A DNA stretch of 63,541 nucleotides, taken from contig PPHI01000025.1 of the NCBI GenBank assembly GCA_002901265.1, positions 1-63,541 on the forward strand, written 5' to 3'. This DNA comes from Rhodopirellula baltica (GTDB taxonomy: Bacteria; Planctomycetota; Planctomycetia; Pirellulales; Pirellulaceae). Made by a program: the position numbers and the translations under genes. This document shows, piece by piece, positions 1 through 8,373 of this stretch (within the stretch, counting starts at the first letter, position 1; the number at the start of each line of letters is the position of its first letter). The notes under the pieces were generated by a model that saw only the letters and a program-made list of their open reading frames with translations, did not search any database and was not told the DNA's origin.

Positions 1-137
1 AATCGACTCCCGCCGGACTGCGTCTACCAATTTTCAATTTGCAATGTTCATTTTGCAATTTGCAATCGGTTGAGTTGGTCGCGTTTTGCTGGGGCACCTA
101 ACCGCACGCTATCGCGCCGTCGGCTGATGGGGCGCGT

Positions 138-2045
138 TTAGTTCCACTGCCGCAGCCATTGCTCGAGGATCAATAAATTCCACAATCGGTAGCCGTGGTT
201 GTTTTCCATTCGCTCGTGTTGGCCGACTAGCTTTTCGACGACTTCGCGGCGGAAATAGGGGGCGATGCGGGCGTCGGGGCCGAGCAGCGTTTCGTGGACC
301 ATTGGCTTGAGTTCGTCGCGGAACCATTGGCCGATCGGGATGCCAAATCCCATTTTCCGGCGATGGAAAATCGATCGTGGGATCATGTCGCCAAAGGCAT
401 CTTCGAGCAACAGTTTGCCTCGTCGGCCTCGGAACTTTAGATCGACCGGCAACGATGCCGCGAACTCGACCACGCGATGGTCAAGCATCGGCTGGCGGAC
501 TTCGAGTGAATGGGCCATTGAAGCCACATCGACTTTGGTACACAAGTCACAGGGCAAATAGGACAACAAGTCCGAGATCGACGCACGCGATACGACATCA
601 CGCCCGTCGCTACGCTGCCAGACCGAATCCAAAAACTCGAACGGGTCTTCGCCCGGCAACTGTTCCACGAAGTCGTCGGTGTAAAGCTCGGCCCGCATGC
701 GTTCGGGAAAAATCTGCAGCCAATTCAAATAGCGTCGTGCTTCGGGTTGCTCGAGCGCTTCGAAGAAACGCTTGGCGCGGCGCATGATCGAATACTGTTT
801 GTTGCTATCTGGCAAACGCTGGACCAGCCCGATCCCAGGCATGCGATGGATCGGAAACATTCGCCGCAAGCGAACACTTAGCCAAAGGGCACGATACCGT
901 TCGTATCCGGCAAACAATTCGTCACCGCCGTCACCTGAAAGGGCAACCGTGACTTCGCGGCGTGTCAGTTCCGAGAGGTACCACGTCGGAACCGCTGATG
1001 AGTCGCCGAAGGGTTCGTCAAAATGCCAAACTAACTTTTCGATGACCTGCGCCCCGCTGGGCTGGACTTCGAAACGTTTGTGATCAGTTTTGAGATGCGC
1101 TGCGACTTGTGCGGCATAGTGCGTTTCGTCAAAGTCGGCGACGGGGAAACCGATGCTGAATGTTCGGATCGGTTCGTCACGCTGGGCGGCGGCGATTGCG
1201 GTGATCAAGGACGAATCGATCCCGCCGGACAAAAACGAACCCAGCGGCACGTCGCTTTGCAAACGGTAGCGGACCGAGTCGGTAAGCAATTCACGCAGCG
1301 TTTCGACCGCTTGTTGCCGAGTGATTTGTTTTTCGACGGTGGGATCAAAGTCCCAATACCGGTGGACGCTCAGGTTGCCTTTTTCGAAGACCAGGAAATG
1401 CCCCGGAGGCAACTTGCGGACGCCTTTCCAAATCGTTCCCGGATGGGGCACGTATTGGTAGGTTAAAAATTCGTCGATGGCGGCCGGATCAAGTTCCGTG
1501 CAAACGCCTTCGACGGCGGCCAAACACTTCAGCTCGCTGCCGAACACCAAACGTTGGCCGTCGAACGCATAGTAGACGGGCTTTTGTCCGATCCGGTCAC
1601 GTGCCAAGACCAATCGGCTGCGGCGGCGATCCCAAAGTGCGATCGCGAACATGCCGTTGAGTTCGGCGAAGCAATCGGTCGCGAGGTCTTCGTACAGGTG
1701 CACGATGGTTTCGCCGTCGCCATCGGTTTGGAAGCGGTGGCCGTTGCCTTCGAGTCGTCGGCGAAGTGTTTTGTAGTTATAGATTTCGCCATTGAATATG
1801 ATTTGGACACCGCCGTCTTCGTTGCCAAGCGGCTGTGCGGCACCGGCAACGTCGATAATGGAAAGGCGCCGAAAGCCGAGTGCGATTCCATAGGCACGGC
1901 CTTGACCGTCGACTTGATGCGGGGCAATCCAATGGCCATCGTCATCGGGTCCGCGATGCGTGATCGCATCGGTCATCTTGGATAGCAAGTGCTGGTCGAC
2001 CGCTTTACGATCGTCCAGCCAAACGGCTCCGGTGATTCCACACAT
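138..2045 (-). CDS. asnB: Asparagine synthase (glutamine-hydrolysing)
   Basis: Class-II glutamine amidotransferase fused to an ATP-dependent asparagine synthetase; makes asparagine from aspartate using glutamine nitrogen in the cytoplasm. The 635-residue protein starts MCGITG, leaving the catalytic Cys2 at the N-terminus after Met removal. The amidotransferase half runs to about residue 200 (RGPDDDG at 31-37, NGEIYN at 85-90). The synthetase half has the ATP pyrophosphatase loop SGGIDSS at 273-279. Length and domain order are normal for the AsnB family. It is the last gene of a minus-strand run and lies 9 bp after the kinase gene. Related amidotransferases act in exopolysaccharide clusters, but no such genes surround it, so ordinary asparagine synthesis is the simplest reading. 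Confidence 0.95.
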   Translation of the reverse strand: MCGITGAVWLDDRKAVDQHLLSKMTDAITHRGPDDDGHWIAPHQVDGQGRAYGIALGFRRLSIIDVAGAAQPLGNEDGGVQIIFNGEIYNYKTLRRRLEGNGHRFQTDGDGETIVHLYEDLATDCFAELNGMFAIALWDRRRSRLVLARDRIGQKPVYYAFDGQRLVFGSELKCLAAVEGVCTELDPAAIDEFLTYQYVPHPGTIWKGVRKLPPGHFLVFEKGNLSVHRYWDFDPTVEKQITRQQAVETLRELLTDSVRYRLQSDVPLGSFLSGGIDSSLITAIAAAQRDEPIRTFSIGFPVADFDETHYAAQVAAHLKTDHKRFEVQPSGAQVIEKLVWHFDEPFGDSSAVPTWYLSELTRREVTVALSGDGGDELFAGYERYRALWLSVRLRRMFPIHRMPGIGLVQRLPDSNKQYSIMRRAKRFFEALEQPEARRYLNWLQIFPERMRAELYTDDFVEQLPGEDPFEFLDSVWQRSDGRDVVSRASISDLLSYLPCDLCTKVDVASMAHSLEVRQPMLDHRVVEFAASLPVDLKFRGRRGKLLLEDAFGDMIPRSIFHRRKMGFGIPIGQWFRDELKPMVHETLLGPDARIAPYFRREVVEKLVGQHERMENNHGYRLWNLLILEQWLRQWN

Positions 2046-2054
2046 AGATACGAA

Positions 2055-3053
2055 TCAGTCCTGGTCAAGCAGTTGAATCACGTCGTGAACTGCATCGATC
2101 ATTTCACGCATCGTTTGGAACCGGTCGCCGGGGCGTTTTTCCAACGCGCGCAGGACGACTTGATCGGCAAGTTTTGGGATGTTGCGTTCTGGCGATCGTT
2201 CGCTGGGCGGAGGCACTTCGCCGTGAATGATGTTGCGGAACGTTTGGTCGATGTTCGCGCCGCGGAACGGTTCGCGAATCGCGAGCAACTCGTACAAGCA
2301 GACGCCCGCGTTGAAGATGTCACTGCGTTCGTCGATGCTGCGTGTACCTTGGATCTGTTCGGGTGACATGTACAGCGGGGTGCCCGGACGCTGGCCACCG
2401 CCGGTTAGGGTTTGCAGTTGTTGTTCTTGCTGCTGTTCCTCTTCGGCTTTCTTCAGTGCCGTGGCGTCATAGCGAACGACGGTTTGGTCATCCATCGATC
2501 CCCAGACTTTGGCCGTGCCCCAGTCCAACAAATAGACTTCGTCAAAGTTGCCGACCCAGATGTTTTCTGGTTTGACGTCACGGTGGATGACGCCGCGAGC
2601 GTGGGCGTAGGCGAGTGCTTGGCAGGCACCGGCCAAGGACGAGACTCGGCGGACGGCAGGGTAGGCGGCTTCGGTTCGTTGGTCGCCGCGTGCGATCCGC
2701 TTTAGAATTTCGAACAGGTTCTCGCCCGAGATCAACTTCATTGTGAAGTAGATGCCGTGCATGATGTCGTTGCCGATTTCATAGACCGGCACGGTATTGG
2801 GGTGCTGCAGCTGGGCCGTCACCCGTGCTTCGCGAAGCAACCGACGGCGTTCGTTAGGGACCGCGTGGACGTCAAACGGCAGCATCTTGATCGCGACCGT
2901 CCGCCCGGTGACCGGGTCAAACGCTCCCTCCAATACGCCATTTCCACCTCGGCCAATTTCACGTCGCCCTTTGTATCGCCCCAACCCCGAGGGGAGTTTG
3001 CGCGGGAGATCGGGATCCGTTCCAGACAAAATAATGGTGGGTTCAGTTTGCAT
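2055..3053 (-). CDS. Soluble serine/threonine protein kinase, DWG variant
   Basis: Hanks-type kinase of 332 residues made almost entirely of one kinase domain, with no membrane segment and no sensor domain. Visible motifs: glycine loop GRGGNGVLEG (34-43), catalytic Lys56 in VAIK, catalytic loop HRDVKPEN (157-164), and DWG at 177-179 where most kinases have DFG. A Gln/Glu-rich stretch sits between DWG and the APE-like MSPEQ segment, so the activation loop is longer than usual. It ends 9 bp before asnB and starts about 80 bp after pdeM, so it is probably co-transcribed with mutL and pdeM. Substrate unknown. The DWG change replaces only the aromatic residue, so activity is expected but not proven. 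Confidence 0.9.
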   Translation of the reverse strand: MQTEPTIILSGTDPDLPRKLPSGLGRYKGRREIGRGGNGVLEGAFDPVTGRTVAIKMLPFDVHAVPNERRRLLREARVTAQLQHPNTVPVYEIGNDIMHGIYFTMKLISGENLFEILKRIARGDQRTEAAYPAVRRVSSLAGACQALAYAHARGVIHRDVKPENIWVGNFDEVYLLDWGTAKVWGSMDDQTVVRYDATALKKAEEEQQQEQQLQTLTGGGQRPGTPLYMSPEQIQGTRSIDERSDIFNAGVCLYELLAIREPFRGANIDQTFRNIIHGEVPPPSERSPERNIPKLADQVVLRALEKRPGDRFQTMREMIDAVHDVIQLLDQD

Positions 3054-3135
3054 CGATGCGCCACTGCTTGAAGAACTGCAATACCTTCATTGTAGCGCAT
3101 GATCGAGATGCGGGTCAGCCCAGGCGGACTTTCTG

Positions 3136-3843
3136 CTAGACGTTCGGTATTTCCAGAACGGTTTCGTCAGCGACCACCCACACTCGGTCGTCGGCCGCTT
3201 GGCGACGGACGCGATAGGTCCCCGTAAACTCGCCAATGGCTGGCAATATCAAGCAGCCCTGCGTGTACCAAAAACAGGGCAAATTCCCCAGCCGCTCGGT
3301 CACGGTGCCCAGGGCGAATGCGGGGTGCAGGTGCCCGGCCAAGGCTAGGGCTTTATCATCACCACAGTGGACCGGATGGTGGCAGAGTCGCAGTTCATCA
3401 ACAATGAAGTTTTCTGCGCACGAATCGATCGCCCAGCGGCTTGGCAATTTGCGAAACGAGGCATCGTGGTTGCCACGCACCAGCGTCATCGGGATTTCGG
3501 AAAAGCGATCGCGAAACGCACAAATTGCTCGATCGACTTCATCCGAGACCGAGGACTTGGCGTGAAACATGTCGCCCAAGAAAAACAGCTGCGCTGGTTC
3601 GCACGCGTCGATCATTTTTGCGACACGATTCAAGGTTGCTTCACAACTGCCTTTGGGGACCGGCAGCCCGTGTCGGCGGAATGTGGTGTCTTTACCAAGG
3701 TGCAAATCGGCGACAAAAAGGCTGCGTCGGTCGCGGTGATACACGCCGCCACCGGCAAGTAAACGCAACCGTTGATCCCGCAGGGTGACGTCGACAAACG
3801 TCAGCGATGCGTCAGTTGCTTGCGAAGTGTTGAATCCGTTCAC
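3136..3843 (-). CDS. pdeM: PdeM-type metallophosphoesterase (DNA-repair associated)
   Basis: Calcineurin-like phosphoesterase of 235 residues. The metal-binding motifs are intact: ADLHLGK (45-51), GDMFH (90-94), RGNHD (123-127) and a late GHLHP. The segment DLHLGKDTTFRRHGLPVP is characteristic of the family annotated as ligase-associated DNA damage response endonuclease PdeM, which usually sits beside an ATP-dependent ligase and an Lhr-like helicase. Here those partners are absent and the gene follows mutL by only 5 bp, which supports a repair role. The start is GTG directly after the mutL stop. Biochemical role in this organism is inferred. Confidence 0.85.
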   Translation of the reverse strand: MNGFNTSQATDASLTFVDVTLRDQRLRLLAGGGVYHRDRRSLFVADLHLGKDTTFRRHGLPVPKGSCEATLNRVAKMIDACEPAQLFFLGDMFHAKSSVSDEVDRAICAFRDRFSEIPMTLVRGNHDASFRKLPSRWAIDSCAENFIVDELRLCHHPVHCGDDKALALAGHLHPAFALGTVTERLGNLPCFWYTQGCLILPAIGEFTGTYRVRRQAADDRVWVVADETVLEIPNV

Positions 3844-3848
3844 TTCGA

Positions 3849-5867
3849 TCAGACCCTGCCGCGTGGGCCCAGGCGTCCGAACATGCGATCCAGTTCGTCA
3901 CGGCTGAAGAACAAGGCCGTTGGGCGTCCGTGTGGGCAGTGGTGGGTGTCGTTGAAAAGGTCTTTTTGTTCGAGCAACGATTCGATCTCTTCGGGCGAGA
4001 GCGGGTCGCCAGCTTTGACGGCGGCTTTGCAAGCGATCGTGGAGAGCAAGTGATTGAGCAGCTCGATCGGCTCGGGCTTTTTTCCGCCGCCTAAAACCGA
4101 CTCCATCAACGTCCGCAGCATTTCAGCGGGAGGCGTCTTGCGAAGCATTGCCGGGTAGGACCGGATCACGACGGTTTCACCACCGAAGTCTTCGATATCC
4201 ATTCCGATTTGGCGAAGCGTGTCTTGGTGCTCCAGCACGGCGGTTCGTTCGGCCGGCGTGAGCGAAACGGTTTCGGGAACCAGCAAGCCTTGTGATTCGA
4301 GAGCTTGGCCACTGTCGAGCACTTTGGTTTTGACGCGTTCATAGAGCACGCGTTCGTGAAGGGCGTGCTGGTCAATGACGACCATGCCTTTTTCGTCTTG
4401 GGTGACCAAGTAGCGGTTATGAACTTGGAAGCCCAAGTAGCAAACGCTGGGGTGCCCGTTGCGTGACAGTGGCGGATCGCCGATCGGCATGTGGGGATCA
4501 TCCCAAGGTGCCAGGTTCGGATCGGGGGCAAAGTCCGCGTCACCGGTGGACGCCATTCCTGTCGCAGGCAAACCCATCGAGTTGCCTGAGGGGTAGGGCT
4601 GAAAATCGGGGACACCGCCAAGGGACGTCATCGAGTTCTGTGATGCGATCGGCCCGGCATTGGTCGGCATGTTGTCGCCACCACGGTTGGGCGAGACGAA
4701 GACTTCGTCAGGTGAGCGTCCCGTCCGCGCCCATTCGATCACCGATTGGCGATGAGCTTGTTCGGTCCGATTGAGTACCGGTACGGTGGGGCCTTGCGGG
4801 GCATCGGACTGCGTTGGTTGGTTCGCTGGCGATGAGGGACCGACACGCTGCGTCATGTCGGTGGTCAGAAAGTGGTGACGAAGCGTTTGCAGCAGTCGAC
4901 TGTAAACGCGACCGCCGTCGGTAAAGCGGACCTCTAGCTTTGTCGGGTGAACGTTAACGTCGATCATTTCGGCAGGCATCGACATCCGCAAGAAACACAC
5001 CGGGTGTCGGCCGACCATCAACAGTCCTCGGTACGCTTCGCCAAGGGCATGCTGCAACGAGCGGTCGCGAATGTGTCGACCGTTGAGAAACAGGTACTGC
5101 ATCCGCGAGTTACCGCGGCTGACCGACGGGTCGCACACGTAGCCTGAGACACGGATCTGCGCGTCGTCGCTATTGATCGGGATCAAGCAATCGGCGATCT
5201 CGCTGCCGAAGAAGGCTTCGATTCGCTCGCTCCAGCGCTCCGTCACCGGCAGGTCATAAAGCGGCTTGTCGTTGTTGTTGAGCACAAAGTGGATGTGCGA
5301 ATTGGCGAGTGCCAATCGGGTGAAGGCTTCGACGATATGGCCTTTTTCGGTTTGCGCGGTTTTCAAGAACCGATGGCGAACCGGGGTATTGAAAAACAGA
5401 TTGCGAACTTCCATCACCGTGCCGACGCCGCACCCGCACGGGACCGGGGGCTCGATCACGCCGCCACGCACTCGGACTTCGTTTCCGGCGTCGTCGCCGT
5501 CGATCCGGCTGCGGATGGTGAGCTGCGAGACACTGCCGATGGATGCGAGCGCTTCGCCGCGGAACCCCAGGGTGCTGACATGAAACAGGGCTTCGTCGGT
5601 GGGCAGTTTGCTGGTCGCGTGACTGGCCAGGGCCAACGGCAATTGGTCGGCCGTCATCCCGCAGCCGTTGTCGCTGATGCGGATCATTTCGGTTCCGCCG
5701 CCAACGATCGAAACCTCGATCCGGGTTGACCCGGCATCGACGCTGTTTTCGAGCAGTTCCTTGACGACCGAGGCGGGCCGTTCGATGACCTCGCCGGCAG
5801 CGATTTGGTTGATCAAATTCGGGGGAAGTTGACGAATCGTCGGCAGTTTTCTAGCGGTGGCGTCCAT
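3849..5867 (-). CDS. mutL: DNA mismatch repair protein MutL
   Basis: MutL couples mismatch recognition by MutS to strand removal. The N-terminal GHKL ATPase is complete: KELLENSVDAG (37-47, catalytic Glu40), DNGCG (66-70) and GFRGEAL (101-107). A Pro/Ser-rich linker of roughly 150 residues precedes the C-terminal dimerisation domain. That domain carries the metal-binding endonuclease signature DQHA(x)2E(x)4E starting at 499, an ACKAAVKAGD motif, and CPHGRP at 644-649. So this is the nicking type of MutL found in bacteria without MutH. 672 residues is normal. It heads a minus-strand run and is followed 5 bp later by pdeM; mutS is not in the window. Confidence 0.96.
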   Translation of the reverse strand: MDATARKLPTIRQLPPNLINQIAAGEVIERPASVVKELLENSVDAGSTRIEVSIVGGGTEMIRISDNGCGMTADQLPLALASHATSKLPTDEALFHVSTLGFRGEALASIGSVSQLTIRSRIDGDDAGNEVRVRGGVIEPPVPCGCGVGTVMEVRNLFFNTPVRHRFLKTAQTEKGHIVEAFTRLALANSHIHFVLNNNDKPLYDLPVTERWSERIEAFFGSEIADCLIPINSDDAQIRVSGYVCDPSVSRGNSRMQYLFLNGRHIRDRSLQHALGEAYRGLLMVGRHPVCFLRMSMPAEMIDVNVHPTKLEVRFTDGGRVYSRLLQTLRHHFLTTDMTQRVGPSSPANQPTQSDAPQGPTVPVLNRTEQAHRQSVIEWARTGRSPDEVFVSPNRGGDNMPTNAGPIASQNSMTSLGGVPDFQPYPSGNSMGLPATGMASTGDADFAPDPNLAPWDDPHMPIGDPPLSRNGHPSVCYLGFQVHNRYLVTQDEKGMVVIDQHALHERVLYERVKTKVLDSGQALESQGLLVPETVSLTPAERTAVLEHQDTLRQIGMDIEDFGGETVVIRSYPAMLRKTPPAEMLRTLMESVLGGGKKPEPIELLNHLLSTIACKAAVKAGDPLSPEEIESLLEQKDLFNDTHHCPHGRPTALFFSRDELDRMFGRLGPRGRV

Positions 5868-6057
5868 AGTGCCAATCTACCCAGCGAGCCACGATCATCC
5901 AACCGTTGAAACGGGCATCCGACTGGCGAAACGGGGGCATCAATCGGAGATTGTCCCACATTGCCAGCAAACCCGTCGCCAGCGGGCTGTCCGATTGGCA
6001 ACCGGATCCGTTAGAACCGACGCAAGCGGCCCGAAGGCGAACGCTTGCGAAAAAGGA

Positions 6058-6131
6058 TAGGCCAGGCAGGACTTGAACCCGCGACAAAGGCATTATGAGT
6101 GCCCTGCTCTAACCGACTGAGCTACTGGCCC
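6058..6131 (-). tRNA. tRNA with CAU anticodon, probably tRNA-Ile2 (or elongator Met)
   Basis: The cloverleaf folds by eye on the minus strand: a 7-bp acceptor closing with a G1-U72 wobble, D stem GCUC/GAGC, anticodon stem GGGCA/UGCCU with loop CUCAUAA (anticodon CAU), T stem GCGGG/CCUGC with loop UUCAAGU, and discriminator A73. CCA is not encoded. CAU is shared by initiator Met, elongator Met and the lysidine-modified Ile2. G1-U72 pairing and absence of three G-C pairs next to the anticodon argue against the initiator. Pairs C4-G69 and C5-G68 are those reported as TilS determinants in E. coli tRNA-Ile2, which favours Ile2, but this is inference. Confidence 0.9.
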
Positions 6132-6197
6132 GAGAAGAGGGCCTGATTTTAGCCAAGAGTTGCACTCCGTTACACTCCCCATTCCGGTGGTCACCCC

Positions 6198-6395
6198 ATG
6201 GAGCACGACGACGATTTCGAGGATGACGATTACGTCGACGACGGATTCGATTACGAAGAGTACATTGATCGCGAGTTTGGCGATCACCGGGCGGTCGACG
6301 ACATTCCCAAGCTTTGGCGCTGGGTCGCGGCCGGGTTGCTGCTGATGTTCCTTTTGTCTTTTCTAGCGACGTTTCGACTGTGGATCCCTGTTTAG
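6198..6395 (+). CDS. Small acidic single-pass membrane protein
   Basis: 65-residue protein of unknown function. The first about 40 residues are extremely acidic and aromatic (runs of Asp/Glu with Tyr and Phe), followed by one hydrophobic segment near residues 44-62 ending in FRLWIPV at the C-terminus. This is a cytoplasmic acidic tail plus a C-terminal membrane anchor. The ATG lies about 65 bp from the divergent tRNA. birA begins 27 bp after its stop if birA uses the ATG at 6422, so the two may be co-transcribed. Codon use resembles its neighbours. I do not recognise the family. Confidence 0.7.
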   Translation: MEHDDDFEDDDYVDDGFDYEEYIDREFGDHRAVDDIPKLWRWVAAGLLLMFLLSFLATFRLWIPV

Positions 6396-6421
6396 ATTGC
6401 CGTGGCGAAGTCTCCGCCACG

Positions 6422-7231
6422 ATGCGGCTTGCCGTTTCCGAGATGATCGACGAAGGCCTGGTCAGGTCTTGCGTGTACACCGAACAAACGGGTTCGACGA
6501 ATTCGGATGCGCTGCAGTCGCTGCAGACAGACGCGGCGGCGCCATCGCATCTGCCGCGTTTGTATCTGACTGATCGGCAAACGTCTGGCCGTGGACGTCA
6601 GGGCAACCAGTGGCACAGCAGCAACGACTCGTTGACGTTTTCGTTGCTTTGCGATTTTGATTTGCAATCACCAAACGCGGCACTGGTTTCGATCGCGACT
6701 GGCATCGGTGTCGCTCAAGGCATCGAGCATTGCTGTTCGCCGCTTCGGGTGATGTTGAAGTGGCCGAATGACATTTGCGCGATCGAAACGGATCGCAAGG
6801 GGCAGATCCGTCAGCTTCGGAAACTGGGCGGGATCTTGATCGAGACGTCCGCGTCGGCGGCCAACCGCTTGGTGATTGGAATCGGGATCAATGTTGACCG
6901 TGCTCCCGAGCAGCTGGCCGATTCACAGTCACCGGCGCTGGCGCTGGCCGACATTGCGCAGCGAAGCGTCGGGCGTGAAGAATTGCTCAACGCGATCACT
7001 GCGTCGGTTTTAGAATCGATCTCGGACCTACAGATACCGGAGCGATTGATGGGGCAGTACCGGTCGCGATGTGTGCTGACCGGTCGTGCGATCTCGCTGC
7101 GTCAAAACGATCAGCTCGTAGAAGGCGTTTGCCGTGGGATCAGCGATGAAGGATCGCTGTTGTTGGAGTGCAACGGGCAAACGCTTGAGCTACGAAGTGG
7201 CCAAGTTCAGCGTGTGCGTTTTAGCGGTTGA
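6422..7231 (+). CDS. birA: Biotin--[acetyl-CoA-carboxylase] ligase
   Basis: Attaches biotin to the carboxyl-carrier subunit of acetyl-CoA carboxylase through biotinyl-AMP. The roughly 269-residue protein has the family signatures: TGSTNSDAL near the start, TSGRGRQGNQW (biotin-binding loop), KWPNDI, and GGILIE followed by GIGINV. A C-terminal beta domain follows. No N-terminal helix-turn-helix is present, so this is the enzyme-only form, not a biotin repressor. The reading frame is open from 6314, but that start would overlap the upstream gene; ATG 6422 (MRLAVSEM) fits the family better, with GTG 6380 as an alternative. It converges on and overlaps the lipoprotein gene by 11 bp. Confidence 0.92.
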   Translation: MRLAVSEMIDEGLVRSCVYTEQTGSTNSDALQSLQTDAAAPSHLPRLYLTDRQTSGRGRQGNQWHSSNDSLTFSLLCDFDLQSPNAALVSIATGIGVAQGIEHCCSPLRVMLKWPNDICAIETDRKGQIRQLRKLGGILIETSASAANRLVIGIGINVDRAPEQLADSQSPALALADIAQRSVGREELLNAITASVLESISDLQIPERLMGQYRSRCVLTGRAISLRQNDQLVEGVCRGISDEGSLLLECNGQTLELRSGQVQRVRFSG

Positions 7232-7913
7232 TGTTTTCGTCACCGACGGCCGATGCGGTGCGTACGGGAACTTGGTCACTGAGCTGTTCAGACACGACAA
7301 ACTGTCCGGGGTCCGTACTTGGTTGAACGGCGGGGTTTGCGTCCAAGAGAACGTTGGTCGTGGTGTCGCCTTTGACGCCTGATCTGGCGACCGCGTTGGC
7401 GATCACTGCGCCTTGGCTGGCATCGGTGACGGTCGCGGTGGTGGGTACAAAGCCTTCGACTTTCTTGGGCAGTTTGTACATCGCACCGCTGGCCCCATCG
7501 ACGATCACGCCTGGGACACCGCCGACAAGCAGGTTGCCAACGATCCACGGGTCGGGTTTAGCTTTGATCTCGCGAGTTTGGCTGGTATTGCCGGCACCGG
7601 CAAAGACGACACCGTACTTGGCAGGGATAAACGGAAACCGCTTTGCATCCAAGGTGACTTGTTGGGGTGTGACGCCTTGATGGATCACGTTTTGTTTGTG
7701 ATCGACGACTGAAAAGTAGGTGGGGCCCGGAGGGTTGTCGATCGTGACGGGATACCTACGTTCGCTTAACAGCGTTGCGCATCCGGAGCAGCAGCTCAAC
7801 AGGTACAGGCACACTGCCAAAGGTCCGAACCAAACGCGAGCGTTGTTCGTGGAGGAAAACGCTGCGTGTGACTGTTGTGCACAGGCGTCGTGCCTGAATC
7901 GAAAGCGTTCCAT
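7221..7913 (-). CDS. Probable lipoprotein with PEGA-like domain
   Basis: 230-residue exported protein of unknown function. The N-terminal part contains a hydrophobic stretch ending in LLSCCSGCATLL, which looks like a lipoprotein signal, although the lipobox is not canonical. The segment that follows (VTIDNPPGPTYFSVVD, then GVTPQQVTL) resembles PEGA-type surface domains. The WIVGNLLVGGVPGVIVDGAS stretch with a following Gly-Ala-Met-Tyr-Lys-Leu resembles a Gly-rich motif seen after such domains in envelope lipoproteins. The frame is open to a TTG at 7976; the ATG at 7913 is preferred because it places the hydrophobic segment sensibly. The gene converges on birA with an 11-bp overlap. Confidence 0.65.
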   Translation of the reverse strand: MERFRFRHDACAQQSHAAFSSTNNARVWFGPLAVCLYLLSCCSGCATLLSERRYPVTIDNPPGPTYFSVVDHKQNVIHQGVTPQQVTLDAKRFPFIPAKYGVVFAGAGNTSQTREIKAKPDPWIVGNLLVGGVPGVIVDGASGAMYKLPKKVEGFVPTTATVTDASQGAVIANAVARSGVKGDTTTNVLLDANPAVQPSTDPGQFVVSEQLSDQVPVRTASAVGDENINR

Positions 7914-8373
7914 CAATGGGCATCTTAAAGGGGCAGGGACATCGAAGTCTGAATTGCATTGTGCTTTAACAAGCAATTGAATGCCTCCGCAAGAGCAGGT
8001 CCGGCAACCGCCACAGGGCGATGTGAGATCAGGCGATTCAACTTGATCGTGATCGAGATCGATCGTGAAACATTGAGTTTCCTAACGGCAAATCAGTGTC
8101 GACTTCACAGACCAAAACAGCGAGGGGGGGCCGGATCGGCACGTTTTAAGGGACAACCCGTCGTGAAAGCGGGGAAGGATCTTTCGACAACTTTCTATCG
8201 ATAGTCCAAGTTGACGTTGTAAAGCTTCCGCACAGAGCCGGGAGCGAACTGCACCGCAGGCGACGTCGCCGCGTTGATCGAGCCGGAGGGGCACCTTGCA
8301 GGCACGACTCGCCGAGTGATCCGATGCAACGCAGTGTGTTGCAAACGGATCCCGGTAACCGACTGGAGCTAGT
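7914..8373. other. Divergent intergenic region, 460 bp, with one strong hairpin
   Basis: No credible gene. It separates the divergent lipoprotein gene and the binding-protein/kinase pair, so promoters for both should lie here. I could not place convincing -35/-10 pairs. The one clear structure is the stem-loop at 8318-8351, listed separately. Confidence 0.6.
8318..8351 (+). promoter_or_regulatory. Hairpin in the leader of the binding-protein gene
   Basis: The arms GATCCG-A-TGCAAC (8318-8330) and GTTGCA-AA-CGGATC (8338-8351) pair over 12 bp with a 7-nt loop and a small 1x2 internal loop. It ends 22 bp before the ATG at 8374, just upstream of the ribosome binding site GGAG at 8365-8368. No T-tract follows, so it is not an obvious terminator. 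It could be a leader RNA structure or a protein-binding palindrome. Confidence 0.45.
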
